A stretch of DNA of 64,000 nt. It comes from Fen-1362 sp049516395 (lineage in GTDB: Bacteria; Planctomycetota; Phycisphaerae; Sedimentisphaerales; Anaerobacaceae). The notes beneath the pieces are model-generated. The model made no database searches and was not told the origin of the DNA. It worked only from the letters and a program-made list of their open reading frames with translations. Shown piece by piece: positions 37,172-46,208 of this stretch. Where the stretch lies: contig JBEKTD010000001.1 of assembly GCA_049516395.1 (NCBI GenBank), positions 372,001-436,000 on the forward strand, given 5' to 3'. Position numbers and translations under genes: made by a program. Numbering within the stretch: the first letter of the stretch is position 1; each line of letters starts with the position of its first letter.

Positions 37172-39574
37172 ATGGCTACTATAAATTTTCCAGGTCTTTC
37201 TACGGGAATTGACACCAGCACGATTATCACACAGATAATTGATGCGGACAGCAATATTAAGAATATGTATCAAGACCGCGTAACAAATTTACAGAACGAA
37301 CAGGAAGCTCTCGTTACTTTTAAGAGCAACCTCAGCGCCCTGCAGACCGCCGCGTCGAATTTGTCCAATGCTGATGATTTAAAGTCGTTCGATGTTACTT
37401 CCAGTGACGAGAGTATTGTTACTGCCGATGCCACCAGCGACGCTGCCGAGGGTACCCATTCTATTGCTGTAAATCAACTGGCAACCTCAGACCGCTGGGT
37501 ACAGAGTACCGGTACCAAATATAACACCGATTTAGTAGGAGCCGGCACATTTATCTACTCTTACGGCGGCCTGGAGACCACAATTACAACTACCGCCACG
37601 ACCACGCTTAGCGACCTCGTTGGTTTAATTAATAACGATGCGAATAATCCGGGCGTTACTGCGTCTTTATTGTCCTACAATAACCAATATCACCTGGTTC
37701 TCAGCGGCAACGATTCCGGCGCGGATAACAGTATTTTCGTTAATTCAAGCAGCACAGAAACATGGAAGGCCAATGACTTGCTGACCACCGGTGGTGGCGA
37801 TAACGCGGATACAACCACGCTGTTAACCAAACTCGACAGTCCTCAGTTTAGCGGTACTTTAACCGGCGACGAAACCTTAGTGGTAAGCGGAACCGACCAT
37901 AACGGCAAGTCGATTACTCCTGTTACTCTGAAACTTACGTCAAATACAACAATCGGTCAAGTTCTCGATGCGATTAACGAGGCCTATGACGGAAACGTCA
38001 AAGCCGTGCTCAAAAACGGAACAATTGTCGTTACGGACGCGTTTTCAGGCAAGAGCAAATTTACCGTCTCACTGGATTATCACGACACTGATTCTTCCGC
38101 GACCCTGAATATCCCGGCTTTAACCGAAGCTGACGTGGGCGGTTCAACGACGGCCTCCCTCACCGGATTCGCTGCCTCTGATTTTACTAGGAGCCAGGTG
38201 GCCCAGGATTCAAAAATAACGGTTGATGGTTTTCCGGCGGCTGCGGCGGTTTCTGAAGTCCAGCAGATTTCGCATTCCGCGGTAACAGGCGGCACTTTCA
38301 CGCTTAGCTACGGCGGCTATACCACCTCGGCTATCAATTACGACGCAACCACTGCGGAGATTCAGGCCGCGCTCGAAAAACTGCCCAGTGTACAGTCGGG
38401 AGATATAACTGTAAGCGGCGATACCCTTGACAGCACTGGCACTGGCGACACGGGCAAGTTGACCTTTACATATGCAGATACCCTCGGCGACGTCAGCAGT
38501 ATGCTGATAGATGCCTCCAAGCTGAACGGCACCCCAACACTCGATGTTACCGAGCAGACCAAGGGAGTTGATGCGTATATAAGCAGAAGCTCGAATACTG
38601 TTTCTGATGTTGTTGGCGGCATTACGTTTTATCTGCACGGCGTCACTGGCCAATCCACAAGTGACACAGCCGCAAGCCAGCAGATAACCCTTACCAGAGA
38701 TACCGGTGCGCTTACGACAAAGCTTGACGCACTGGTAACGGCGTATAATACCGTGGCGACCTTTATCACGGCCAATACCGGTTACGATAACACCAACAAG
38801 AAAGCCGGCGTCCTGATGGGCGACTATACGGTTGACACCGTGCAAAACCAGCTATATACGTCGTTAGTTAATAATGCCAAAGGTTTCCTGTCAACTATCG
38901 ATAAATACATTTCGCCCAGCCAGCTTGGACTTTCGGTTGACAGCTCCGGCCAGCTTAGTTTAGACACTAATATTTTAAACACGGCCATATCCGATAACTA
39001 TCTGGGTGTGCTTGCACTTCTTGGTGCGGATAAAACCGGGAGCTCAGACAACAACGCTATCGGTTTTTATTCGGCGAACGCCAATTACACGACTGCGGGT
39101 GAATATAATGTTAAGGTAACAGTGTCGGGGGGGAAGGTAACAAGCGCAAAAATTAAGATGTCAGATGAAAGTGACTCGGCATGGCGAGATATGAAAATAT
39201 CAGGTAATACTGTTACTGGAAACAGCACATTTGACCACAGTAGCGGCTACCCGGTATATGACGAGAATGGGCTGCAGCTTAGCATTAATACGAGCAAGGA
39301 TGGCGACTATGCTGCCACAATTGATGTCAAGCAGGGCTTTGCCGGTGCGCTTAATGATGCTCTCACCGCGGCAACCAAAGACACCACCGGCTCTGTAGAT
39401 ATCGACAGTAATAGCATCCAGGACGAAATAGATAGTCTTAATGACAGAATAAGTGAGGAAACCACTCGACTTGCTGCGGAGAAAGATCGGCTCACTACAC
39501 AATACGCAGATCTCGAAGCGACGCTTACGCAGCTTAAGAGCCAGTTGGCGGAAATAACGGGGTCAACCAGCTAA
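37172..39574 (+). CDS. fliD: FliD, filament cap protein (expanded)
   Basis: 800 residues versus ~450-500 in common FliD. N-terminal FliD domain 'FPGLSTGIDTSTIITQIIDA' and C-terminal coiled coil 'IDSLNDRISEETTRLAAEKD' with 'LEATLTQLKSQLAEITGS' are typical. Central inserts include 'SGTDHNGKSITPVTLKLTSN'...'TTIGQVLDAIN'...'GTIVVTDAFSGKS' (about 235-310), a module also seen twice in this locus's FlgE. Caps the growing filament. It lies 140 bp after the modification genes with no sigma-54 site of its own that I can find, so it may be read from the 23270 promoter. Confidence 0.95.
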   Translation: MATINFPGLSTGIDTSTIITQIIDADSNIKNMYQDRVTNLQNEQEALVTFKSNLSALQTAASNLSNADDLKSFDVTSSDESIVTADATSDAAEGTHSIAVNQLATSDRWVQSTGTKYNTDLVGAGTFIYSYGGLETTITTTATTTLSDLVGLINNDANNPGVTASLLSYNNQYHLVLSGNDSGADNSIFVNSSSTETWKANDLLTTGGGDNADTTTLLTKLDSPQFSGTLTGDETLVVSGTDHNGKSITPVTLKLTSNTTIGQVLDAINEAYDGNVKAVLKNGTIVVTDAFSGKSKFTVSLDYHDTDSSATLNIPALTEADVGGSTTASLTGFAASDFTRSQVAQDSKITVDGFPAAAAVSEVQQISHSAVTGGTFTLSYGGYTTSAINYDATTAEIQAALEKLPSVQSGDITVSGDTLDSTGTGDTGKLTFTYADTLGDVSSMLIDASKLNGTPTLDVTEQTKGVDAYISRSSNTVSDVVGGITFYLHGVTGQSTSDTAASQQITLTRDTGALTTKLDALVTAYNTVATFITANTGYDNTNKKAGVLMGDYTVDTVQNQLYTSLVNNAKGFLSTIDKYISPSQLGLSVDSSGQLSLDTNILNTAISDNYLGVLALLGADKTGSSDNNAIGFYSANANYTTAGEYNVKVTVSGGKVTSAKIKMSDESDSAWRDMKISGNTVTGNSTFDHSSGYPVYDENGLQLSINTSKDGDYAATIDVKQGFAGALNDALTAATKDTTGSVDIDSNSIQDEIDSLNDRISEETTRLAAEKDRLTTQYADLEATLTQLKSQLAEITGSTS

Positions 39575-39600
39575 CGGATGTCCGCCTTTGCTTATTAGCT
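39569..39600. terminator. Possible bidirectional hairpin between convergent fliD and flhB
   Basis: AGCTAA at 39569-39574 pairs with TTAGCT at 39595-39600, with an inner CGGA/TCCG pair. It lies exactly across the two convergent gene ends. No clear T-run, so weak. Confidence 0.35.
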
Positions 39601-40668
39601 CTTTCTTCTTTTTTGACGCAGGCGGTGCAGCATTGCCATTACTTCCGCCACTGCCACGTACAGTTCCTGCGGTATTGGTTTGTCGATGGGCACGGTTGCG
39701 AATATCGTTCTTGTTAACTCAGGCCTGCGGACAATCGGTACGCCGTACGCACGCGCCACTTCCATAATTTTCTCTGCCATGTGGTCGGCACCTTTGGCTA
39801 CTACCATCGGGGCAATCATTGTTTTCTGGTCATATTTTATTGCTACGGCAAAGTGTGTCGGGTTGACCAGCACCACCTTGGCCTTCGGGACTTCCTGCAG
39901 CATTCGTTTCAAGCTCATCTGCAGCTGGATTCTGCGGATTCTGCCCTTGATTTCAGGAGAGCCCTCGGTGTCTTTGTGCTCCTGTTTGACCTCCTCTTTT
40001 GTCATCTTAAGGTTTTCTGTGTATTGCCACTTCTGATAGAACGTCTCAGCGATTGCCAGCACGAGAACGGCTATGCAGACGCGGATACACACACCGAATA
40101 TTATGCCTCCCGTCGTGGTAATTATTTGCGCTGACCAGGCCCACCGTAGTTTCATAAATGTGTCGATCTGGTCGCTCAAATATACCCAGACAATGATAGA
40201 GATGAGTATCAATTTAATTATTGAAACCAGCAGTGCCACTAGGGACCTCATGTTGAAAAGCTGCTGTATGCCCGAAGTGGGATTGATTGCGTCAAATTTC
40301 AGTTGGATGGCCCCGCTGGCGAAGTTTGGGCCAATCAGAGCTAAACTTATAAAAACCGCGCACACTGTCATCGCCGCAAAGATTGGTATGCTTATTATTA
40401 TCGAGTCGATAATCTTGGTATTAAAAAAGTTTATAAATGTGTCCGGGCTGGAGAACACCTGCGTCCTGCATGACATTCCTTCCTTGATAAGCGATGTTGC
40501 CCATACGGCAAGATGCTCGGATAATAACGCAATTGTAACCATAAGTGCCAAAAGCGTTACTACCGAAACCAGCTCGTGGATTTGCGGAACGTTACCTTTG
40601 CTCCTGGCATCCAAAAGGCGTTTCGCTGTCGGTTGTTCTGTCCTTTCTGCTGCTGATGCATCAGGCAT
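39595..40668 (-). CDS. flhB: FlhB, export gate/substrate-specificity switch
   Basis: 357 residues. N-terminal 'ERTEQPTAKRLLDARSKGNV' is a FlhB hallmark, then four membrane helices. The cytoplasmic domain has the autocleavage motif Asn269-Pro-Thr-His in 'VLVNPTHFAVAIKYD', and it ends with 'PIPQELYVAVAEVMAMLHRL'. Cleavage at NPTH switches export from hook to filament substrates together with FliK. Last gene of the fliOPQR-flhB block. Confidence 0.97.
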   Translation of the reverse strand: MPDASAAERTEQPTAKRLLDARSKGNVPQIHELVSVVTLLALMVTIALLSEHLAVWATSLIKEGMSCRTQVFSSPDTFINFFNTKIIDSIIISIPIFAAMTVCAVFISLALIGPNFASGAIQLKFDAINPTSGIQQLFNMRSLVALLVSIIKLILISIIVWVYLSDQIDTFMKLRWAWSAQIITTTGGIIFGVCIRVCIAVLVLAIAETFYQKWQYTENLKMTKEEVKQEHKDTEGSPEIKGRIRRIQLQMSLKRMLQEVPKAKVVLVNPTHFAVAIKYDQKTMIAPMVVAKGADHMAEKIMEVARAYGVPIVRRPELTRTIFATVPIDKPIPQELYVAVAEVMAMLHRLRQKRRKS

Positions 40669-40732
40669 TTCTGGTTCCTATAACTGCTTTCTTATAATTT
40701 ATCTATTGTCAGGTTGGCTTGCATCGAAATAT

Positions 40733-41488
40733 TCACAAGGGCAATAATTTTGCCATCATTTTAGCTGTTTCGCTGACGAATCCGTCAATGAAAGGCACAG
40801 ATGCAATCAACATCACGAAGCCGAGAGCTATTTTCAGCGGAAAACTGATAAAAAATATGTCCATATCAGGAACTATCCTGGCAAGAATTGCTAATATAAA
40901 CATTAACATCAGCAGTGCTGCTAATATGGGTGCTGCCAGTTGCAGGCCGGCTGCCAGCATCATTGCGGTTGCCTCATATATATTACCAGTCAAAGCTGCT
41001 ATCGAAGGTATCTTGCCCGGGGGGAAAAGCTCAAAACTTTTATGCAGCACCTTCAGCAGCAGGTGATGACCGTTGGCTGCGAGGAATGCTATGGTGAATA
41101 TCAACTCCAGCAAAGTTGCCACCGGCAGACCCTGCTCGCCCGTCAGCGGGTCTAATATCTCAGCCATTGTCAGGCCCATCTGGTCTTCTGCTATTCGGCC
41201 GGCTAATTGGACTGTGCTAAATAGAACGCTTGCGATTATGCCAAGGGCCAGCCCGTATGTTGCCTCACTGCCTAGCAGTAATATCGCCTGTATTGCCGAG
41301 ACCTGATGTGCTGCCGCAATTGCCGGGTTTATCAGCGAAAAGAAAATCGACAGTAATATCGTAACCGCAACTTTTATCGTTACAGGAATTGAAGGTGTTC
41401 CGAAGACCGGCGCAATCAGGAAAAACGCCGAAATCCTCGTCATTACCATCGCAAAACCAAGCAGTTTCTCAATAATAATCGCGTCCAC
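40733..41488 (-). CDS. fliR: FliR, export gate membrane protein
   Basis: 251 residues, about six hydrophobic segments. Typical pieces: 'MTRISAFFLIAPVFGTPSIP', 'TVQLAGRIAEDQMGLTMAEI' and 'MLIFMLAILAR-like PDMDIFF' near the end ('IVPDMDIFFISFPLKIALGF'). Part of the FliPQR export channel. Two bases separate it from fliQ. Confidence 0.95.
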   Translation of the reverse strand: MDAIIIEKLLGFAMVMTRISAFFLIAPVFGTPSIPVTIKVAVTILLSIFFSLINPAIAAAHQVSAIQAILLLGSEATYGLALGIIASVLFSTVQLAGRIAEDQMGLTMAEILDPLTGEQGLPVATLLELIFTIAFLAANGHHLLLKVLHKSFELFPPGKIPSIAALTGNIYEATAMMLAAGLQLAAPILAALLMLMFILAILARIVPDMDIFFISFPLKIALGFVMLIASVPFIDGFVSETAKMMAKLLPL

Positions 41489-41490
41489 GA

Positions 41491-41760
41491 TTATCGCCCG
41501 ACGTTTTGGATATACGAGAAAATTTCGGTGGTGAATCGAAGCGTAACTTCAAGCATCCACCCGCCGAATATCAGTGTAACGGCGCCTACGGCCACGAGTT
41601 TAGGAACTGTGGTCAGTGTCATATCGCGAATAGATGTTACTGCCTGAAACAATGTTACCACTACGCCGACTATGATGCAGGTCAACAAAATAGGCGCCGA
41701 CAAAAGCAACGCTGTTTCGAGTGTGTGACGGCCAAGAAAAAGAGTGAAACTTGCGTTCAT
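41491..41760 (-). CDS. fliQ: FliQ, export gate membrane protein
   Basis: 89 residues, two membrane helices, the standard FliQ length. Diagnostic segment 'VVTLFQAVTSIRDMTLTTVP' (family: LFQAxTQIxExTLxFxPK). Lies between fliP and fliR in the usual order. Confidence 0.96.
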   Translation of the reverse strand: MNASFTLFLGRHTLETALLLSAPILLTCIIVGVVVTLFQAVTSIRDMTLTTVPKLVAVGAVTLIFGGWMLEVTLRFTTEIFSYIQNVGR

Positions 41761-41778
41761 GTTTTAACCCGTAAACAG

Positions 41779-42630
41779 TTATCTGAAACTTAAACTTAAA
41801 CTTTTGGCCAGCAGGCCCCAGCCGTCAACAAGTATGAATAATACCAGTTTCAACGGCAGCGAAATCATCATCGGTGGTAGCATCATCATGCCCGCGCTTA
41901 GCAAAACGCTCGCGATGACTATATCAATCAGCAAAAATGGGATAAATAACAGGCATCCCATTTCAAAGGCGGTGCGAAACTCGCTTATTACAAAAGCCGG
42001 TATTACGATGTGCAGTCCTATGTCCATAGGATTGTTGGGACGCTCTATCTTTGCCATTTGAACAAACAGCGTCAGGTCTGCCGGCCTGCATTGCCGAAGC
42101 ATAAATTCCTTTAAACTGTCGCTCGCCTTTTGCGATGCTGTCTGGAAGTTAATCTGGTCCGCAATATACGGCTGGATGGCGTTGGTGTTGATTTGGGTCA
42201 GCGTGGGCATCATTGTGAACAGGGTCAGGAATAACGCCAGCCCCATAATCGCTATATTCGGCGGAATTGTCTGTACCGTCAGTGCCCGGCGAACAAACGA
42301 CAGAACAATTACTATCCGTGTAAACGACGTCATCATAACCAGCAAACTTGGCAGAATCGCAAGACCTGTGAAGATAATTACGAGCTTTAGAGGTGTTGAC
42401 CAGTCCTTTGCTTTGCCCTGGTCGGCGGTCGCTTTATCTACGACTGTCATTAAATCACCTATGCTCGGAATGGAGCCCGGCGGCGCAGTTGTTACTGAGT
42501 TAGTGCCGTTTGGCATTGCGGGCAATTGCGGCATTTGTGGCACACTGTTGGTTTGTGTTTGTGCGGCCAAAACAACGCCGGATGCAGCCAGCAAAACTAA
42601 AATCGTTAATAAAACACGCCTGTCAAACAT
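41779..42630 (-). CDS. fliP: FliP, export gate membrane protein
   Basis: 283 residues. N-terminal signal sequence 'LLTILVLLAASGVVLAAQ', a Q/N/P-rich stretch, then the FliP core: 'LLVMMTSFTRIVIVLSFVRR', 'LALFLTLFTMMPTLTQI', 'IVIPAFVISEFRTAFEMGCL', 'SAGMMMLPPMMISLPLKLVL'. Forms the export pore with FliQ and FliR. Nine bases after fliO. Confidence 0.97.
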   Translation of the reverse strand: MFDRRVLLTILVLLAASGVVLAAQTQTNSVPQMPQLPAMPNGTNSVTTAPPGSIPSIGDLMTVVDKATADQGKAKDWSTPLKLVIIFTGLAILPSLLVMMTSFTRIVIVLSFVRRALTVQTIPPNIAIMGLALFLTLFTMMPTLTQINTNAIQPYIADQINFQTASQKASDSLKEFMLRQCRPADLTLFVQMAKIERPNNPMDIGLHIVIPAFVISEFRTAFEMGCLLFIPFLLIDIVIASVLLSAGMMMLPPMMISLPLKLVLFILVDGWGLLAKSLSLSFR

Positions 42631-42638
42631 TCGTCTGT

Positions 42639-43112
42639 TTAACTCCTTTTTTCCAGTTCGGCGGCAAAGCTCTGCCCGGAATCGGTCACGTCCGCCAGTA
42701 TCGTGATGGTTTCACTGGTGCTGCCTATCAGCAAACGACGTGAGCCGGCCGAAATAAGGTGTATTGACTTGCGAGGACCAAGGTGATGAGTTTCGATGAC
42801 TCGTATTTGCTTGCCGGGCAGATTCGAAATTTTGGGCAGTAATTTTTTCGAAACGTAAACCACTCCTGCGCCCAAACCTGCGACTACCAGTATGGATAGC
42901 AGCATTTTATAAATAAATTCTCGTTCGCCTGAAACGCCGAACGGCTCGTATGAGGGCTGTGAACCTGATGTGTTCTTCTGAATTTGCTGAGAAGTAGCGG
43001 TGTTTGGCTCCTGCCCCGATGACGATGATGCCCCGATAGCGGCGGACAATAGCCCGCCGGCCAATATCAACCCCGCCGTTATCCCAACGAGTTTTATTTT
43101 GTTTATCGCCAT
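42639..43112 (-). CDS. fliO: FliO, export apparatus assembly protein
   Basis: 157 residues. A possible signal sequence (1-28), a linker, one membrane helix at about 70-95 ('MLLSILVVAGLGAGVVYVSK'), then the FliO cytoplasmic domain 'LGPRKSIHLISAGSRRLLIG' with 'TDSGQSFAAELEKR' at the end. First gene after the sigma-54 promoter at 43152-43168. Confidence 0.9.
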   Translation of the reverse strand: MAINKIKLVGITAGLILAGGLLSAAIGASSSSGQEPNTATSQQIQKNTSGSQPSYEPFGVSGEREFIYKMLLSILVVAGLGAGVVYVSKKLLPKISNLPGKQIRVIETHHLGPRKSIHLISAGSRRLLIGSTSETITILADVTDSGQSFAAELEKRS

Positions 43113-43151
43113 TGTTAATCACGCCAAACAGGGACTTTCACATGTTTTATG

Positions 43152-43168
43152 TGCAAATGCCGTGCCTA
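43152..43168 (-). promoter_or_regulatory. Sigma-54 promoter of fliO-P-Q-R-flhB
   Basis: On the minus strand AGGCACGGCATTTGCAC, with GG and GC 10 bases apart and a TTTGCA -12 element. Predicted start near 43141, 29 bases before the fliO ATG. It lies in the 155-bp gap after the second motB-like gene. Confidence 0.85.
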
Positions 43169-43267
43169 AGGGGCCAATAACGCTAATACGCGGATAATAA
43201 GGCCACAGAAGGGGGGCCAAGGCGAAAAAACGACGAAATGTTGAAAAACTTGACACTATCGCGAGGG

Positions 43268-44032
43268 TTATTTTACCCTGACAACGCCTATAAAAATCGA
43301 TTGCCCGGCATTAACGCTGTCTTTAACTATCCAGTCGCCGCCGGTACCCGCCCCCCACGAATATATAGACCATTGGCTGTCGGGCGGCATATTGCCGCGA
43401 ATAAAATCCGCGACCGCATCCGCTCGTTTGGCTGATAGCAGCCATTGTTGTTTCCCCTCCGGTTCTTGTGAAGCCAGTCCTACCACGTACAACTTTAGTT
43501 TTTCGTTGTCAGATTCCTGAAGGTCTGTCGTGAATTTGGTTAAAAAATCTTTAGCCGGAGGTTCCAGCGTATATAATCCCTGTCCGAATGTGATTGGGGT
43601 AACGACAAAATCCGGCTGACCCCAGCTTAATTGCGATTTTGAGGTTTTCACATGGGTTCCAAGCCGGTTGAAGACCCGGCGGATTCTTTCCTCTGCTGCG
43701 TCTATTGTTCTGCCCGAGGCATCCTTGTCCTTGATTGGATAGTATGTTTGATAAGCTTCGAAAGACACGGAGTTCTTGGCGGAACCATGTTTTTTGGTAT
43801 CTCCGCCAAACACACCTTGCAGGCCGAATCCGTTACTCGACTTCTTGAAACCGGCTATTGTTGCCTCGAAAATGCCTTCGCGATCGTTGGTTATCGCGCC
43901 GCTTTTTTCGTGGGCCATCGTTAGCAGCATTACAAAAAAAGCCATCAACAGCGATATCATATCCGCGAAGGAAATTATCCACAGCGGCGATTTTTCTCCA
44001 GCTTCTTCAACTACGGCAGGTTTGTTTTTCAC
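43268..44032 (-). CDS. MotB-like stator protein, copy 2 (with OmpA-like domain)
   Basis: 254 residues. N-terminal MotB membrane segment 'PLWIISFADMISLLMAFFVM' with the proton-carrying Asp in SFADM. The C-terminal OmpA-like region keeps 'QWLLSAKRADAVADFIRG', close to the peptidoglycan-binding helix pattern LSxxRAxxV. It directly follows a first motB (11-bp gap), with only one motA upstream. Probably the wall-anchoring stator subunit, possibly as a MotB heterodimer. Confidence 0.85.
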   Translation of the reverse strand: MKNKPAVVEEAGEKSPLWIISFADMISLLMAFFVMLLTMAHEKSGAITNDREGIFEATIAGFKKSSNGFGLQGVFGGDTKKHGSAKNSVSFEAYQTYYPIKDKDASGRTIDAAEERIRRVFNRLGTHVKTSKSQLSWGQPDFVVTPITFGQGLYTLEPPAKDFLTKFTTDLQESDNEKLKLYVVGLASQEPEGKQQWLLSAKRADAVADFIRGNMPPDSQWSIYSWGAGTGGDWIVKDSVNAGQSIFIGVVRVK

Positions 44033-44043
44033 TTCTATGTGCC

Positions 44044-44691
44044 TTATTCAAGCAATGTTATTTCCAGTATTCGCACGGTCTTGTAATTTGTTTCAGGTGT
44101 TGTCGCTCGCGTCCCCACACTGAATCTGTTTTTGGGAACGCCTTTGTCGCACAGATATTCGACTACGGCGATGGCCCTGTTAATCCCCGTGTCGGGACTA
44201 TCTCCAGGCCCTACTTCGCTGACTGCGATTCGGCCCGAAATTTTGCTTAAGAGCAATGCCAGAGGGTCGAGAAATTCTCGTCCTTCTGCGGATATCGCTA
44301 TTCCGCTGCCCAAAAAGGCCTTGTCTGATTCGATTATAAAAACCTTCTGGCTCCTGAAGTCCTTCGGTCTCGTTTCGGCCAGCGCACCTGGGCCTGAAGG
44401 GTTTTCCAAAGTCGGCTTTTCACTTCCTTTTTCACCCTGGCCAGAGGCCACCATTTGATGCCCCATTTTTCCAAGCGGCTGTTCCCTGAGCCACCCACCG
44501 TATAAATCGGGAGCTAATGTGGCATTGATTACCTGGCGAAGCTTTATGGCTTCATTTGGACCGAAAGACGAAAAGGTAGTCAACATCACAAAAAACGCCA
44601 TAAGAAGTGATGCCATATCCGCGAAAGAAATCATCCACAGCGGAGCCCCTTCGCCGGAATCTTCTTCTTGTGGTTTCGGTTTTCCTGCCAT
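44044..44691 (-). CDS. motB: MotB-like stator protein, copy 1 (degenerate periplasmic domain)
   Basis: 215 residues. N-terminal 'APLWMISFADMASLLMAFFV' with the Asp conserved. The periplasmic part is short: 'RIAVSEVGPGDSPDTGINRA' stands where an OmpA-like domain would have its ligand site, but the LSxxRA helix is weakened to 'NRAIAVVEYLCDKGVP'. The start overlaps the last base of motA. Likely pairs with MotA; wall binding may be supplied by the second copy downstream. Confidence 0.85.
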   Translation of the reverse strand: MAGKPKPQEEDSGEGAPLWMISFADMASLLMAFFVMLTTFSSFGPNEAIKLRQVINATLAPDLYGGWLREQPLGKMGHQMVASGQGEKGSEKPTLENPSGPGALAETRPKDFRSQKVFIIESDKAFLGSGIAISAEGREFLDPLALLLSKISGRIAVSEVGPGDSPDTGINRAIAVVEYLCDKGVPKNRFSVGTRATTPETNYKTVRILEITLLE

Positions 44692-45461
44692 TATACCTTG
44701 GCCTTTAACTCTTCACGCCGTTTCGCAGAAATAAATATCTGCATTTTTTCCCGCACAGCCGTCGGGCTGTCGCCTTTGGCAATAGCACAGATGCCGGCTG
44801 TAATCATTTCCATTGAAAGTTTTTCGGTTTTTGAATATTGGCCGAGTTTGCCTCCGAGAGGAAGGAGTATCAGGTTGGCAGTTAACGCCCCCCAAAACGT
44901 GCAAACCAGTGCGCAGGCCATACCTTTGCCGACCTCATCAGGGCTTTCCATTCTACTTAACATTGACACCAAACCAATCAATGTTCCCACCATTGCGAAT
45001 GACGGACAGGATGCGCCCATAAAATCAAGAATCTTTTTGCCCATTGCATGCCGTTCCTCAAGATACTGCACCTCAAGTTCCATCGTTTCGCGTATTGATT
45101 CTGTGTCCTGCCCGTCTATAACCATTTGCAGGCCCTTAATGATAAAACTATCCTTGATTTTGGGTATCTCCTGCTCGAGCGCAAGCGCGCCGTCTCTCCT
45201 GTTGATGGCGGTGTAATTGACCATTTTTCTTATAAGTTCCTGTGGCGAGACGGCTTTGTGAAGAAGCGTCTTTTTGACAACCGAGAATATCCCGAGGAGT
45301 TGTCCCATCGAAAAATGTATCATTGTTGCGCAAGACATCCCCCCGAAGACAATTGCGAAAGCGGGGATGTTAATAAATAGCCCGATGCTGCCTTCGTGCT
45401 GAATGGTTCCGATGATTACGGCAAATCCGAATATTACGCCTAATACTGTTGCGATATCCAT
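44691..45461 (-). CDS. motA: MotA, stator proton channel subunit
   Basis: 256 residues. Four membrane segments. 'ATVLGVIFGFAVIIGTIQHE' opens the protein, 'CPSFAMVGTLIGLVSMLSRM' matches the conserved TM3 region, and 'GKGMACALVCTFWGALTANL' matches TM4 with its channel-lining residues. The large cytoplasmic loop carries the FliG-contact region. Followed by two motB genes. Confidence 0.95.
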   Translation of the reverse strand: MDIATVLGVIFGFAVIIGTIQHEGSIGLFINIPAFAIVFGGMSCATMIHFSMGQLLGIFSVVKKTLLHKAVSPQELIRKMVNYTAINRRDGALALEQEIPKIKDSFIIKGLQMVIDGQDTESIRETMELEVQYLEERHAMGKKILDFMGASCPSFAMVGTLIGLVSMLSRMESPDEVGKGMACALVCTFWGALTANLILLPLGGKLGQYSKTEKLSMEMITAGICAIAKGDSPTAVREKMQIFISAKRREELKAKV

Positions 45462-45467
45462 ATCAGT

Positions 45468-46208
45468 TTATTCTTGCTCCACGACTTTTTTTAAACGTTG
45501 GCACAGAACTGCCGCCAGTTTTGGTTCCGTCGATACTATTTCCCCAAGCAGTTTTCCTTTGCTGCGTTCGTTCATATAAAACAGAATTTTCACCGCGTCA
45601 TCGATATTTCCGCCCTCTGCCTTTCCTGATTCGAGCTGCTTGGCGCACATGCTGGTTATAATTTTGCTGGCGCCTACCGGGTCCATTTTGTCGTATGTCG
45701 CTGCGATAGCCGTCAAATTTACCTTTTCGTTTTCTGTTATCGCGGTGCGTGTTGCCAGAAGCTGGTTTTTCTGTTCTTTAAGATTTGCCACCATGGTTGC
45801 CAGTTCGACTCGAAGCTGGTTCAATGTTTCAATGTCTTTTTTGAGCGTGTCCTGAGTTATTTGAAGGCGTGATTCTCTGACTTCCAGCTCTTTTTCCTTG
45901 ATTTCGTAATCGTTTATCTTTTCACGAACTTCGTAAACCAAACTTTTAAGCTGCTTCTCTGTCAGCCCTTTTGCTGCTTCGATTTCCGCTTCTGCTGTTG
46001 TTTGCGATTCCGCCTCGGCTGACTTGGAGAACTCTGCCTGTGATTTTGTGGCGGATGTTGCCGGTTTGGCTTCCGATGTTTTGTTTTCAGTGGTTTCGGC
46101 TGTTACCGGAGGGGTTGATTTCCTGCCAAGCATCCGTGCCCCGAAAAACGCCCCGGCAAAAGTCAAAAGCCCCGCCGCGGAGGCGATTATTATCAGTTTT
46201 TTGCTCAC
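45468..46208 (-). CDS. MotE-like protein with MgtE-N-type C-terminal domain
   Basis: 246 residues. One membrane helix at about 4-27, an A/E/T-rich stretch, a long coiled coil (about 80-160), and a C-terminal domain 'YDKMDPVGASKIITSMCAKQ' ... 'VKILFYMNERSKGKLLGEIV'. That domain resembles the MgtE intracellular N-domain-like region in MotE and other flagellar proteins encoded between fliJ and the motor genes. Seven bases before motA. MotE in other bacteria stabilises motor components; the same role here is inference. Confidence 0.75.
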   Translation of the reverse strand: MSKKLIIIASAAGLLTFAGAFFGARMLGRKSTPPVTAETTENKTSEAKPATSATKSQAEFSKSAEAESQTTAEAEIEAAKGLTEKQLKSLVYEVREKINDYEIKEKELEVRESRLQITQDTLKKDIETLNQLRVELATMVANLKEQKNQLLATRTAITENEKVNLTAIAATYDKMDPVGASKIITSMCAKQLESGKAEGGNIDDAVKILFYMNERSKGKLLGEIVSTEPKLAAVLCQRLKKVVEQE

